Shown piece after piece: positions 38,084 through 45,982 of a DNA stretch of 57,401 bases. Both the position numbers and the translations under genes were made by a program. The notes below the pieces were generated by a model. The model ran no database searches. It had not been told where the DNA came from and was given only the letters and a program-made list of their open reading frames with translations. The stretch is from the NCBI RefSeq assembly GCF_010993965.1, contig NZ_WIXM01000025.1, positions 1 through 57,401 of the forward strand, in the 5' to 3' direction. The stretch comes from Gracilibacillus sp. YIM 98692 (lineage in GTDB: Bacteria > Bacillota > Bacilli > Bacillales > Amphibacillaceae). Position 1 is the stretch's first letter; every line of letters begins with the position of its first letter.

Positions 38084-38173
38084 CGATAAAATTCGCCCCA
38101 GAAGAGCAACACCTAATACAATGACTATGATTGCCATTAAAATAATTAACCAACGTTCTTGTTTTCGGTACAT
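38081..38173 (-). CDS. Small single-helix membrane protein
   Basis: A 30-residue reading frame, MYRKQERWLIILMAIIVIV followed by LGVALLGRILS, with a basic start and one hydrophobic helix, preceded by GGAGGTTTGTTC. It is 145 bases upstream of the cydA-like gene on the same strand. It could be a small accessory protein of the oxidase or unrelated. Its stop codon falls within the end of repeat family A, so the original C terminus may have been altered by the insertion. Confidence 0.55.
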   Translation of the reverse strand: MYRKQERWLIILMAIIVIVLGVALLGRILS

Positions 38174-38297
38174 GAACAAACCTCCACAACTTATTCACCA
38201 TAACGATAGTGGGCAAAAGGGCACAGGTACCTACACTATTTTATTCGCATCGGTGAGATTTATACGAGAGTATCCTATTGTATATATTGACAAATAA

Positions 38298-38349
38298 AAA
38301 AAGCCTTAAACACCATTGTAAATAAAAATAGTGTTTAAGGCTTTTTGTT
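38298..38349 (-). terminator. Terminator, probably of rpsD
   Basis: AAAAAGCCTTAAACAC and GTGTTTAAGGCTTTTT form a 16-bp stem; read on the minus strand it ends in a T-run. It lies 13 bases beyond the duplicated rpsD 3' end, as a native rpsD terminator would. Confidence 0.85.
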
Positions 38350-38361
38350 TGGTTAAAACGA

Positions 38362-38395
38362 TTAACGAGAGTAGTACTCAATTACTTCAGAACCC
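38362..38395 (-). pseudogene. rpsD: Duplicated 3' end of rpsD: probable island attachment site
   Basis: On the minus strand the sequence reads in frame SEVIEYYSR-stop; EYYSR-stop is the C terminus of ribosomal protein S4 in this family (EFYSR in B. subtilis). The S4 gene is the expected neighbour of tyrS, convergent to it. Only the last codons are present, immediately followed by a matching terminator on one side and an integrase on the other. The complete rpsD should lie at the other end of the island, outside the window. Confidence 0.7.
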
Positions 38396-38424
38396 TTGAT
38401 AAATAAAGGACTAGAACACTTTTT

Positions 38425-39615
38425 CTAAAAAGGTGCCCCATTTTTTGCCCCAGCTGATTTCATTTTATCAGTAAAAGTAGAAACTGTCTTTTCTTCGTTC
38501 TCCTTAATGGTGTGTCCATAGATATCCATAATCATTGCTGGGGTGTTACCCAGCCGTTCGGCAATATATTTAATACCCACATTCTCATTTAATAATATTG
38601 TGGCATGCGTATGTCTTAAACCATGGGGAGTTATTCTTTTAATTCCACTTTTCTTTAGCACTCTTCTTAAACAATAAAGGATAACAGAATCAGTAATAGG
38701 TTTCCCAGTTTGATAAGACAGGAACATAAAATTATCTTGTTTCAGATGCTTACCAAAGCACAATAATGTTTCCTTACACCATTTTTGGTAATTTGCTAAT
38801 TGATTAAGAAGTATATCGTCGATAAGTATCGTTCTATAACTATTTTTGGTTTTTGGTGGTCTTGCTCCTTTATTATCTCTTGTTAATTCAATAGTCAGAC
38901 TTTTATTTTCAAAATCAATGTTCTTCCATTTAAGTCCACAAGCTTCACCACGCCTTACCCCTGTATAAGCAAGAAGTAATACTAATGTATAGTTCGTAAT
39001 ATTTTCATATTTTTTAGTTGTTTCAAGGAGTATGTTAAGTTCCTCTGCTGTTAAGAAATTTCCATCTATTTTATCAACTGTTTCTTCGATATCCTGTATA
39101 GTAATTTTATTGAACCGATTTCTATTTAATATCTCATTGTCAACGGCAGAGTTTATAGCAACCTTGAAGATTCGATGGAAAAGCTTTACAGTGCTTGGTT
39201 TATACTTCTTTAAAAGAGTATTGATAAAAACTCTTTTATATGTTGTTTTATCTAACTCTTGTAGCTTATATTTTCCCAAAAGTGGATTAAACACATTTCT
39301 AATTGCCATTTCACGTTGCCTTAGGGTTGTTACTTTCCAGTCGCTTTTATGTGTTTCGTACCAAATGTCCAACCATTCACTGATAGTTAATTTAGATTTT
39401 TCAACTTTCTTAATATCACCATTAGCAATTGAAGTTTTAATTTCAAGTAATGCACGATAAGCTTCATTTTCAGTTCTAAATCCTTGCCTTCTGACTTCTT
39501 TTCGATTATCAAGAGAGTCATAATATTTGTAGCGAAAATTCCACAGCTCTTTTCCTTTACCATTTAAGTACGATTTTATTAATGGATCTTTTTTAGATAC
39601 TTTATTTTTATACAT
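38425..39615 (-). CDS. int: Tyrosine recombinase (integrase) of the island
   Basis: A 396-residue phage-type integrase: N-terminal arm-binding domain (LWNFRYKYYDSLDNRKEVRRQGF), SAM-like core-binding domain (SEWLDIWYETHKSDWK), and a catalytic domain with YTGVRRGEACGLKW, ITPHGLRHTHATILL and the nucleophile tyrosine in DIYGHTIKE, about residue 366. It should insert and excise the element at the rpsD 3' end. The C-terminal stop overlaps a short palindrome (38417-38435) near the attachment site. It is transcribed toward the border. Confidence 0.94.
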   Translation of the reverse strand: MYKNKVSKKDPLIKSYLNGKGKELWNFRYKYYDSLDNRKEVRRQGFRTENEAYRALLEIKTSIANGDIKKVEKSKLTISEWLDIWYETHKSDWKVTTLRQREMAIRNVFNPLLGKYKLQELDKTTYKRVFINTLLKKYKPSTVKLFHRIFKVAINSAVDNEILNRNRFNKITIQDIEETVDKIDGNFLTAEELNILLETTKKYENITNYTLVLLLAYTGVRRGEACGLKWKNIDFENKSLTIELTRDNKGARPPKTKNSYRTILIDDILLNQLANYQKWCKETLLCFGKHLKQDNFMFLSYQTGKPITDSVILYCLRRVLKKSGIKRITPHGLRHTHATILLNENVGIKYIAERLGNTPAMIMDIYGHTIKENEEKTVSTFTDKMKSAGAKNGAPF

Positions 39616-39639
39616 TATACCAACACCCTTTCAGCTAAT

Positions 39640-39656
39640 TGCGGACAGATGCTGAA
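39640..39656 (+). repeat. 17-base repeat, copy 1
   Basis: TGCGGACAGATGCTGAA, located between the integrase start and the repressor 3' end. The same 17 bases occur at 40641-40657. Here the flank TTCAGC makes a small inverted repeat with GCTGAA. It might be an arm-type integrase site or an operator. Confidence 0.75.
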
Positions 39657-39667
39657 GGGTTATCTTG

Positions 39668-40198
39668 TTATTCAGTTGAGTTTATATATATTTCAATCCA
39701 TTCCCTAACAAAATCCTTAAGCTCTTTATGAATATAGTCTTCTATATAAGAAGGAAAATTAGTGTTCTTTAAGAAATGTTTAAACTTTATTGATGGTATA
39801 AGATCAATTATTTTATAACTACTTATTTCAAATTCGTGGAAAAACGTACACTCAATTTTAAAATGAAAATTATGATTTTTCCCATCAATCATAAGTAAAC
39901 AATTTAACGTCAAATCTAATAAGTCTTCAATTGTTTTTTCTTCATTTGATAATTCCATTATAGAAGAGTCTATCTCCTCAAACTTTAATTCAATATCATG
40001 CATAACTAAAAGATCGCCAGGTTTACAATTTAGCAACTTACAAAGAATTACTAGTGTGTCAAATTGTATTCCGTTACTGTAATGGTTGATTAAATTACTG
40101 ATAGTAGTTCGAGAAAGAGAGGTACTTTCTTGGATTTTTTTTATGTTTAAATTTTTTTCAACCATTTTATCGTTGAGGGTGCAAAATATCTTTTCCAA
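39668..40198 (-). CDS. CI/Stl-like repressor with Cro/C1-type HTH
   Basis: A 176-residue protein with an N-terminal XRE-type HTH (IQESTSLSRTTISNLINHYSNG, about residues 21-42) followed by CKLLNCKPGDLL, typical of small Bacillus/phage repressors. Residues 70-176 form an unrecognised helical domain, possibly for oligomerisation or inducer binding. It is divergent from the DUF771-like gene across a region with inverted operator-like repeats, so it is the likely master repressor of the island. Confidence 0.83.
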   Translation of the reverse strand: MEKIFCTLNDKMVEKNLNIKKIQESTSLSRTTISNLINHYSNGIQFDTLVILCKLLNCKPGDLLVMHDIELKFEEIDSSIMELSNEEKTIEDLLDLTLNCLLMIDGKNHNFHFKIECTFFHEFEISSYKIIDLIPSIKFKHFLKNTNFPSYIEDYIHKELKDFVREWIEIYINSTE

Positions 40199-40228
40199 AT
40201 GGTCACCTCCTTAAAACTGTTTATTTAC

Positions 40229-40340
40229 AACCATTATATTGGTTATTTTGAAAAAGTTCAATATATTTATTGACATATACAAGACTATGGATTATATTTA
40301 CTTCATAACCAATAAGGTGGTTATAAATTAAATAACCAAT
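40229..40340. promoter_or_regulatory. Divergent control region with operator repeats
   Basis: A consensus promoter facing right has TTGACA at 40270-40275 and TATATT at 40293-40298 with a 17-base spacer. ATAACCAATA-type boxes occur at 40238-40247 (inverted), 40305-40314, 40318-40324 (inverted) and 40331-40340. The pairs make inverted repeats (AACCA...TGGTT and ATAACC...GGTTAT) suited to a dimeric repressor. The downstream boxes would block the rightward promoter. Confidence 0.72.
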
Positions 40341-40364
40341 AAAAAGAGAGGTGAGGTGATATTT

Positions 40365-40637
40365 ATGGCTATTACAAATGTAAAGTTAGACGTTGATACT
40401 AAAGAAGTAAAAGATTACATCGTGAGAAAATTAGAAAAAAATTTTGATGAATTGTTATTTACTTGGGATTTGGATGAAATGGTAAAAAGAACATGTATGA
40501 GTAAGTCCTTTCTAGAAAAAGAATTTTTGCAAGATCCTAGAATGAAGTTAATTGAAAGAAGAAAAGAAAAAGGTAAACGTTTCTGGTTTTTCAGTGAAAG
40601 TATTGAAGTTATGAAAGAAATTATGAATGAGTGGTAA
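40365..40637 (+). CDS. DUF771-like small DNA-binding protein
   Basis: A 90-residue protein resembling phage DUF771 proteins ([27 protein letters not shown]), which have an excisionase-like winged helix. As the first gene of the rightward operon it may act as excisionase or as an early regulator, the place held by str/xis in staphylococcal islands. ATG 40365 is favoured over GTG 40356 because of the GAGGTGAGGTG ribosome site. Confidence 0.7.
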   Translation: MAITNVKLDVDTKEVKDYIVRKLEKNFDELLFTWDLDEMVKRTCMSKSFLEKEFLQDPRMKLIERRKEKGKRFWFFSESIEVMKEIMNEW

Positions 40638-40640
40638 AAA

Positions 40641-40657
40641 TGCGGACAGATGCTGAA
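40641..40657 (+). repeat. 17-base repeat, copy 2
   Basis: TGCGGACAGATGCTGAA, identical to 39640-39656. It lies four bases after the DUF771-like stop codon and 50 bases ahead of the primase gene. Confidence 0.75.
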
Positions 40658-40690
40658 CTGAAATAAATTATAAAGTGTAGAGATCTGATT

Positions 40691-42910
40691 ATGATCGGAG
40701 GTGAAAATATAGAACTTACTATGAAGCAAGAAAAAAAATTGACTTATGACCGTTATATTCATATTACTGAATATAAATCCATTTTCAACACAACTTCTTT
40801 TACTAAAGAGGTGACATATGGACAATTTATAAACAAGTTCATTAAACCAAAGATCACTAATACAAAAGGTGGAGCTGGTTGCTTTATAGGTGGAAAGGTG
40901 ATTGGAAGTCGTACTAATAAAAATGTAATTTCAAGAAGTTTGGTAACACTAGACATTGATAATCAAGTTACTGCAGATGGAGAGTTAGTTACTGAATGGA
41001 TAAAGAAAAATTTAAAACGCTGTTTCAAAAACAGTTATGTTATTTATTCAACTCATAATAGTACAGTAGAAAATCCAAGATATAGATTAATAATTCCCTT
41101 AGCAAAAGACGTAGATTCCATTACCTTTCAGCTAATAAGTAAATTTGTTGTGGAAGAAATATTAAGGATTGATGTTGATGTATCAAGCTTCAAACCCAGT
41201 CAAGCAATGTATTATCCTACTTGTGTTGATGGTGAAAATTATGAATTCTATTGTCAAGATACAGGTATGGTTAATCCTGAAGATTTAATGGAGGAAATAA
41301 CCAGTTCTAGGAAAAGGTATTTTAAAAAAGGAGATCCTCGAAAAAAGAAAAATTGGATAGGTGCTTGGTGTAACGTTTATAGTGTAATAGATGTTTTAAA
41401 AAAATTTTTATCAGATACTTACAAGCCAGTTAGTCAAAATCGATACACTTATACTAAAGGAAGTTCTGAAGGGGGGCTAGTTGTTTATGATAATCAAACC
41501 TTCATTTACAGCTTTCATGCATCTGATCCTATTTCTGGTAAGTGTTTAAATGCATTTGATTTATTAAGATTAACTCGGTTCGGAGATTTAGATAAAGGTT
41601 ATAGTAAACAGACTCCAATACATGAGCGACCATCTTATTTGAAAATGATTGAACTTTGCAAGACTGATAGTAGAGTTTTAGATTTTTATAGCAAACTTAA
41701 AAATAAGAAAAGTAAAGTTTCTTGGGAAAAGACATTGGAGCTTGACCAGCGGGGGAACTATAAAAACTCAAGGTTAAATATGTTAAGAATATTAAAAAAG
41801 GACAAAAATTTAAAAGATATTGGTAGACTAAATGAATTTTCGGGTGAAAACGAGATTTATAAAAAGCCACCATGGAGAAAAAACAGTGATCATAATTTTC
41901 AATGGGCTGAAACTGATGAAGCTCAGCTAAGAAACTATTTTGCTTTAAATTATGGAATTGAACATAAAAATAGATTGAATGACTGCCTAACACAGGTATT
42001 TTATGAAAATTCTTATCACCCAATTAAGGAATATTTAAGCAGATTAAAGTGGGATGGAAAACCAAGATTGGATACAGTTTTTATTGATTATTTAGGTGCT
42101 AAAGATAATCTGTATTCAAGAACAGTTACTAAAAAAATGTTAGTAGCAGCAGTCGCTAGAATATTTAAACCAGGTATTAAATTTGATTATGCATTGGTAT
42201 TGATTGGTGCTCAAGGTATTAATAAAAGTCTAATATTAAAAAAATTAGGACGAAATTGGTTTAATGAAAGTTTAAGCTCTTTTAAAGGGGATGACGCTTT
42301 TATCAAAATAAGAGCTAGCTGGATAGTTGAATTAGCTGAACTATCAGCCTTGAAAAATTCGGAACTTGAAGAAGCTAAATCATTTATTAGTGCACAAGAA
42401 GATATTTATAGGCCAAAATATCAAAAAAATGTACAAAGGTTTCCTCGCCAATGTGTTTTCTTTGGGACTACTAACAATGTTGAATTTTTAAATGATATAA
42501 CTGGCGGAAGAAGGTTTTGGCCTTTAACTGTAAAAATCCATGCTAGAAAATTCGATCCGCATTCTGATCTAACAGATGAAATAATCGATCAAATATGGGC
42601 TGAAGCTTATTTCTATTATAAAAAAGGTGAGAAATTATATTTAGATAATGAAGAAGTTGTAAAAGAAGCTTTAGATTTGCAAGAAGAACATACCACAGAG
42701 AATGGGATGATGGGCATAGTTGAGGAGTATATTTCAAATAAAAATTTTATTTGTGCTAGAGAGATTTGGAATGAATGCTTAAATTATTCAAAAGAACCAA
42801 CTAAAAAAGATATTAGAGAGATAAATGATATGTTAAGAAAATTTGGTTGGACTGAATATAGAGGTTCCTTTAAAAATTATGGACTACAAAGAGGTTTTAA
42901 AAGAAACTAA
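40691..42910 (+). CDS. VapE-type primase-helicase (Pri-Rep) of the island
   Basis: A 739-residue replication protein. The N-terminal part has a primase-polymerase-like acidic motif (SRSLVTLDIDNQ) and RYRLIIPL. The C-terminal part is a virulence-associated E superfamily-3 helicase: Walker A IGAQGINKSLILKKLG at about residue 504, then WIVELAELSAL, FFGTTNNVEFL and TGGRRFWPL. It should initiate replication at the iterons downstream. Start is uncertain: ATG 40691 lacks a ribosome site, while GGAGGTGA at 40697-40704 suits a non-ATG codon (ATA 40709) better than ATG 40721. Confidence 0.88.
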   Translation: MIGGENIELTMKQEKKLTYDRYIHITEYKSIFNTTSFTKEVTYGQFINKFIKPKITNTKGGAGCFIGGKVIGSRTNKNVISRSLVTLDIDNQVTADGELVTEWIKKNLKRCFKNSYVIYSTHNSTVENPRYRLIIPLAKDVDSITFQLISKFVVEEILRIDVDVSSFKPSQAMYYPTCVDGENYEFYCQDTGMVNPEDLMEEITSSRKRYFKKGDPRKKKNWIGAWCNVYSVIDVLKKFLSDTYKPVSQNRYTYTKGSSEGGLVVYDNQTFIYSFHASDPISGKCLNAFDLLRLTRFGDLDKGYSKQTPIHERPSYLKMIELCKTDSRVLDFYSKLKNKKSKVSWEKTLELDQRGNYKNSRLNMLRILKKDKNLKDIGRLNEFSGENEIYKKPPWRKNSDHNFQWAETDEAQLRNYFALNYGIEHKNRLNDCLTQVFYENSYHPIKEYLSRLKWDGKPRLDTVFIDYLGAKDNLYSRTVTKKMLVAAVARIFKPGIKFDYALVLIGAQGINKSLILKKLGRNWFNESLSSFKGDDAFIKIRASWIVELAELSALKNSELEEAKSFISAQEDIYRPKYQKNVQRFPRQCVFFGTTNNVEFLNDITGGRRFWPLTVKIHARKFDPHSDLTDEIIDQIWAEAYFYYKKGEKLYLDNEEVVKEALDLQEEHTTENGMMGIVEEYISNKNFICAREIWNECLNYSKEPTKKDIREINDMLRKFGWTEYRGSFKNYGLQRGFKRN

Positions 42911-42913
42911 AAA

Positions 42914-43160
42914 TGTCAAATTGTCAAGAGAATGTCATGAAAATGTCAACCTTTAAAAGCCTTACCACTACGGGATTTGTGAAGGATTTTTGACATTATG
43001 ACATAATAAAATAAAAAAAGTTTTTCAAAAGTATTGGATTGATTGGAGAAAAAACTGAAAAAATTTAATAGGGAATAATGTCAATTTGTCAATAAATGAG
43101 CTGGAAACGTTGATAAATCAAGCTTTTACACCTTGACATTCCTTGCTTTGAAAATGTCAA
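42914..43160 (+). repeat. Iteron set 1 (ATGTCAA), probable replication origin
   Basis: The heptamer ATGTCAA or a one-base variant occurs about ten times in 247 bases: direct at 42914, 42921, 42933, 42944, 43078, 43086 and 43154, inverted at 42991, 42999 and 43133. An AT-only stretch (ATAATAAAATAAAAAAAG) lies between. Direct and inverted clusters flanking an AT-rich block behind a VapE-type helicase gene match the origin of phage-inducible islands. Confidence 0.7.
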
Positions 43161-43167
43161 AAAAAAA

Positions 43168-43195
43168 GATCTTACGAATTTTTTCGCAAGATCAG
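43168..43195 (+). terminator. Hairpin after iteron set 1
   Basis: GATCTTACGAA pairs with TTCGCAAGATC around TTTT, with one mismatch. It has no T-run, so it may be structural rather than a terminator. Confidence 0.5.
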
Positions 43196-43480
43196 TACGC
43201 TCACAAAAATTTTAACATAGTTTGTTTAAATTGAAAACTATTAAAGAAGCAGTATAAATTATAGAGAATCGTCTTATAAATTGGATAGGTGAATCCATCT
43301 TTACGTGAAAATAATTTTCAATGTATGGGCTGAAGTATAAAGGGTTTAGGATTACTAACTCTTTTCAGCCCTTGTAATGAACCTCTTATAACGAAAAAAT
43401 TCTGTTTTACTTATAATGTGATTAGGAGAACTTAAAAATGAGGGGGAATTAAAACCTTACTGTAAGGAATAGGGTATAAA

Positions 43481-43839
43481 ATGTAAACAAGGATAAATCT
43501 ATGTATATCAAAGGATATTGAATGATGGAAACCAAAATGTTTACAAAATTCAAATAAAATGTAAACACTACTTTTTCCATTGACTAGTGTGATTCAAGTT
43601 GCTTTTTCTCACTAAAATGTTTACAAAAATATAATTTTTAATAAAAACTAAGTAAAAATTGTTTACAAAAATAATTATAATTCCATAGATAGTCCATGTA
43701 CATAGCGACTAAGCATGTTTACAAAATGAAAAAAGGATACTTATAACTGTCTATATGCAATACCTCTTTCGTATGATACCCCATAGCCCTAAAAAAAAAT
43801 AAATTCTACAATAATATAAGTGCTTAAAAAATGTAAACA
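43481..43839 (+). repeat. Iteron set 2 (TGTTTACA)
   Basis: TGTTTACA or its complement TGTAAACA occurs seven times in 360 AT-rich bases: 43482, 43538, 43560, 43618, 43660, 43716 and 43832, usually as AATGTTTACAAAA. The 1.24-kb gap has no credible gene. The rest holds a hairpin near 43327-43372 (GGGCTGAAG with CTTTTCAGCCC) and, at 44072-44119, arms TATAGAGT and ACTCTATA ahead of the next gene. These repeats may bind a second replication or control protein. Confidence 0.7.
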
Positions 43840-44153
43840 AATTCAAGACAAGACGAATTGGAACTAGATTAAAGTTTATAGAACGTTAGAGAAAACTAAT
43901 AATAGATATAATAAACAACATCACAATATGTGTAACAAATATAAAGTTTTGAATAGTTGCTCGTTATACCCATTGTTATATAAATAATTATGAATTTATA
44001 ACAATTACCCTTGAGAAAAGGGGAAAATTGTTTAAACGGTTTTAAATTATGAAAGTTCAAAAAAAACAAGTATAGAGTGAGTAGGCAGAATCGTGGATCT
44101 GAATACGTAACTCTATACAGGCAACAAACTCGAGCTGGAGGGAGTTTTCAGAT

Positions 44154-45230
44154 ATGGATGAATTTTTTATTTATGAGAAGTATTTAACAGATAAACAAAT
44201 TGCTATATTAAAAGATTTACTAGAATATCGAGTAATGACTACTAACATGTTAAGGGAAAGATTTTTCAATGGGAAAGGGAGATATGTAGAACAAGTATTA
44301 ATGGGATTGAGAAAGGATGGCTTCATAAAAACAGATACACTTAGACGAAGCAGGAAGGGAATAAAAGGATATCCTGTACATCAGATAACAGAAAAAGGGA
44401 GAGACGCTATCCAACGATATATACCTAGAGATGATGAATTGCAGCACATAGGGTTGCAAAAAGTAAAAGAACACCAGATGCCACAAATACTGTTAGCAAA
44501 CGAAGTGTTTTTTGAGTATAAGAGAGTAGGATGGGTAATATGGGATTCAAGAATCGTGAAAAAGAAATATAAATTAGATTATCGGTATCATATACAAGGA
44601 ATGGTCATATCAAAAGAAGGAAAACGTTATGCTATCTACGCCTTTGATCGGGGACTAAATGAAAATGTAGTTGGTAAGGTACAAAAAGAAGTGATCCAAC
44701 AAGATAAAGCAAACGGAATTCACAACAATATATTTTTGTTCAAAGGGATAGAAAGTTATGGAAAATTTATTGACTATGGATTACGAAAAGTTGAAACTAG
44801 AAATAGTGAAGGATATGAGCTTAGACCTCCACTACAGACCGTTGGAGAGATCATAATTGAACCATATACACTACACATGCAAAAGTTGACAAAAGGGATA
44901 AGTAAACAAGACTGGTTTCAAAGGTTATGTGATTTTTTTGATATTAAGATAACTCAAAACAAACTTCATAAGAAACGTCAAGCTTTTGAAACGATAGGGG
45001 AATATCAGGGTCAAGAATTTTTTGTTGTGGATCTAACAGATGGAGATATAAACAAATACCATTCGATAAAAGCATACTCTCAATCAGAGCAATCATGGAA
45101 TAATAATCGAATGATAATGGTATTTATGTTACCTATGGAAACCGATATGTATATATCGTTAGATGAATTACCTTATGTAAAGATCATGGATATTACTGGC
45201 GATCAATTTCCAACAATTATTGACATGTGA
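44154..45230 (+). CDS. Replication-relaxation-like protein
   Basis: A 358-residue protein with an N-terminal winged helix-turn-helix (LTDKQIAILKDLLEYRVMTTNMLRERFF, then GLRKDGFIK and GYPVHQITEKGRDAI), followed by a mixed alpha/beta domain. This layout resembles the replication-relaxation family found on plasmids and integrative elements of Firmicutes. No nuclease or relaxase active site is evident. Its place behind the iteron region suggests it acts at the origin or in copy control. TGGAGGGA precedes the ATG by about 11 bases. Confidence 0.6.
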   Translation: MDEFFIYEKYLTDKQIAILKDLLEYRVMTTNMLRERFFNGKGRYVEQVLMGLRKDGFIKTDTLRRSRKGIKGYPVHQITEKGRDAIQRYIPRDDELQHIGLQKVKEHQMPQILLANEVFFEYKRVGWVIWDSRIVKKKYKLDYRYHIQGMVISKEGKRYAIYAFDRGLNENVVGKVQKEVIQQDKANGIHNNIFLFKGIESYGKFIDYGLRKVETRNSEGYELRPPLQTVGEIIIEPYTLHMQKLTKGISKQDWFQRLCDFFDIKITQNKLHKKRQAFETIGEYQGQEFFVVDLTDGDINKYHSIKAYSQSEQSWNNNRMIMVFMLPMETDMYISLDELPYVKIMDITGDQFPTIIDM

Positions 45231-45390
45231 ATTTTTGAGCAATGTTATCTGTTAAACATAGTCCTTTAATATGAAACAGTAATGTGTTAGAAAAATTCAC
45301 AAGTGTAAAGCAAAACCATATTGAGAAAATGTATTGATTCAAAAATAGTACTAATAATTAGAATGAAGAAACATCGAACGATAGAACCTT

Positions 45391-45655
45391 ACGTGTGAGT
45401 CCTTTGTGCGGATGGCAAAAAATCAGCCTTTTGGGCTCCATCCGCACAGACAGCGTACCATGACCGATCACTTCTAAGCTTCAGTGGTCGGGACCCTGCA
45501 CCCAGCTACCGAAAGCTATGAAGTGGCACGTCAGTCAAGGGCAAGCAGCTATGCTATGGCTTTATTAAGCAATAACTAACAAGTGAATCTAGATCCCACC
45601 ACTCTTACCACGACCGCAAACAAAGTCAAGGGTGGCGAGGTTTTCACCTTATATT
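45391..45655 (+). ncRNA. Structured RNA resembling HEARO / IscB omega RNA, without IscB
   Basis: GC-rich, non-coding segment in AT-rich surroundings. Visible pairing: a perfect 10-bp stem GTGCGGATGG/CCATCCGCAC (45406-45415 with 45438-45447) with inner hairpin AGCC-TTTT-GGCT; CCGATCACT/AGTGGTCGG (45464-45472 with 45483-45491); and CACTTCTAAGCTT/AAGCTATGAAGTG (45469-45481 with 45512-45524), which competes or forms a pseudoknot. After the first stem comes CACAGACAG and later GGGACCCTGCACCCAG, like HEARO RNAs; it starts just after GTGA, the reported HEARO target. No iscB follows. Identification from memory. Confidence 0.55.
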
Positions 45656-45832
45656 TTAGGTGGTTATTTCATTGCTCAAGTAGATCAAAAAGATGACAAT
45701 CGTGTTATTATTCGTTGTCATTAAGCTTATCTATAACAACATGTACACAAAGATAAACGGTGCTTCATTTCAATGTTTTATTGCTGATACTGTAGATAAA
45801 GGCAGTTTACTTGAATAAGCTTATGATCAAAA

Positions 45833-45890
45833 GACTACCTTCAATATACAACAATTATACATTTGCTGTATATTGAAGGTCTTTTTATAT
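45833..45890 (+). terminator. Terminator-like hairpin
   Basis: ACCTTCAATATACA and TGTATATTGAAGGT pair perfectly over 14 bases around ACAATTATACATTTGC, followed by CTTTTTATA. It can end transcription coming from the structured RNA. No gene is visible between 45660 and 46116. Confidence 0.8.
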
Positions 45891-45982
45891 TCAAAAAATA
45901 TACTGCCATTTTATACATGAATTAAATGCCAAATACAGTCCAAGAAGTGATAAAGTAGAACATTTAAATGTTATTAACTAAA

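Noticed and set aside
43196-43480. Possible gene between the two iteron sets
   Set aside because: No open frame of useful length with a ribosome site; only a hairpin near 43327-43372 and AT-rich sequence.
45391-45655. Group II intron as explanation for the structured RNA
   Set aside because: A GTGTG-like 5' end is present, but I find no domain V hairpin, no terminal AY and no reverse transcriptase.
45640-45723. Short open stretch after the structured RNA (GGYFIAQVDQKDDNRVIIRC)
   Set aside because: It looks like a gene tail and has no start codon or recognisable family; too short to annotate. It does not match the IscB C terminus as I know it.
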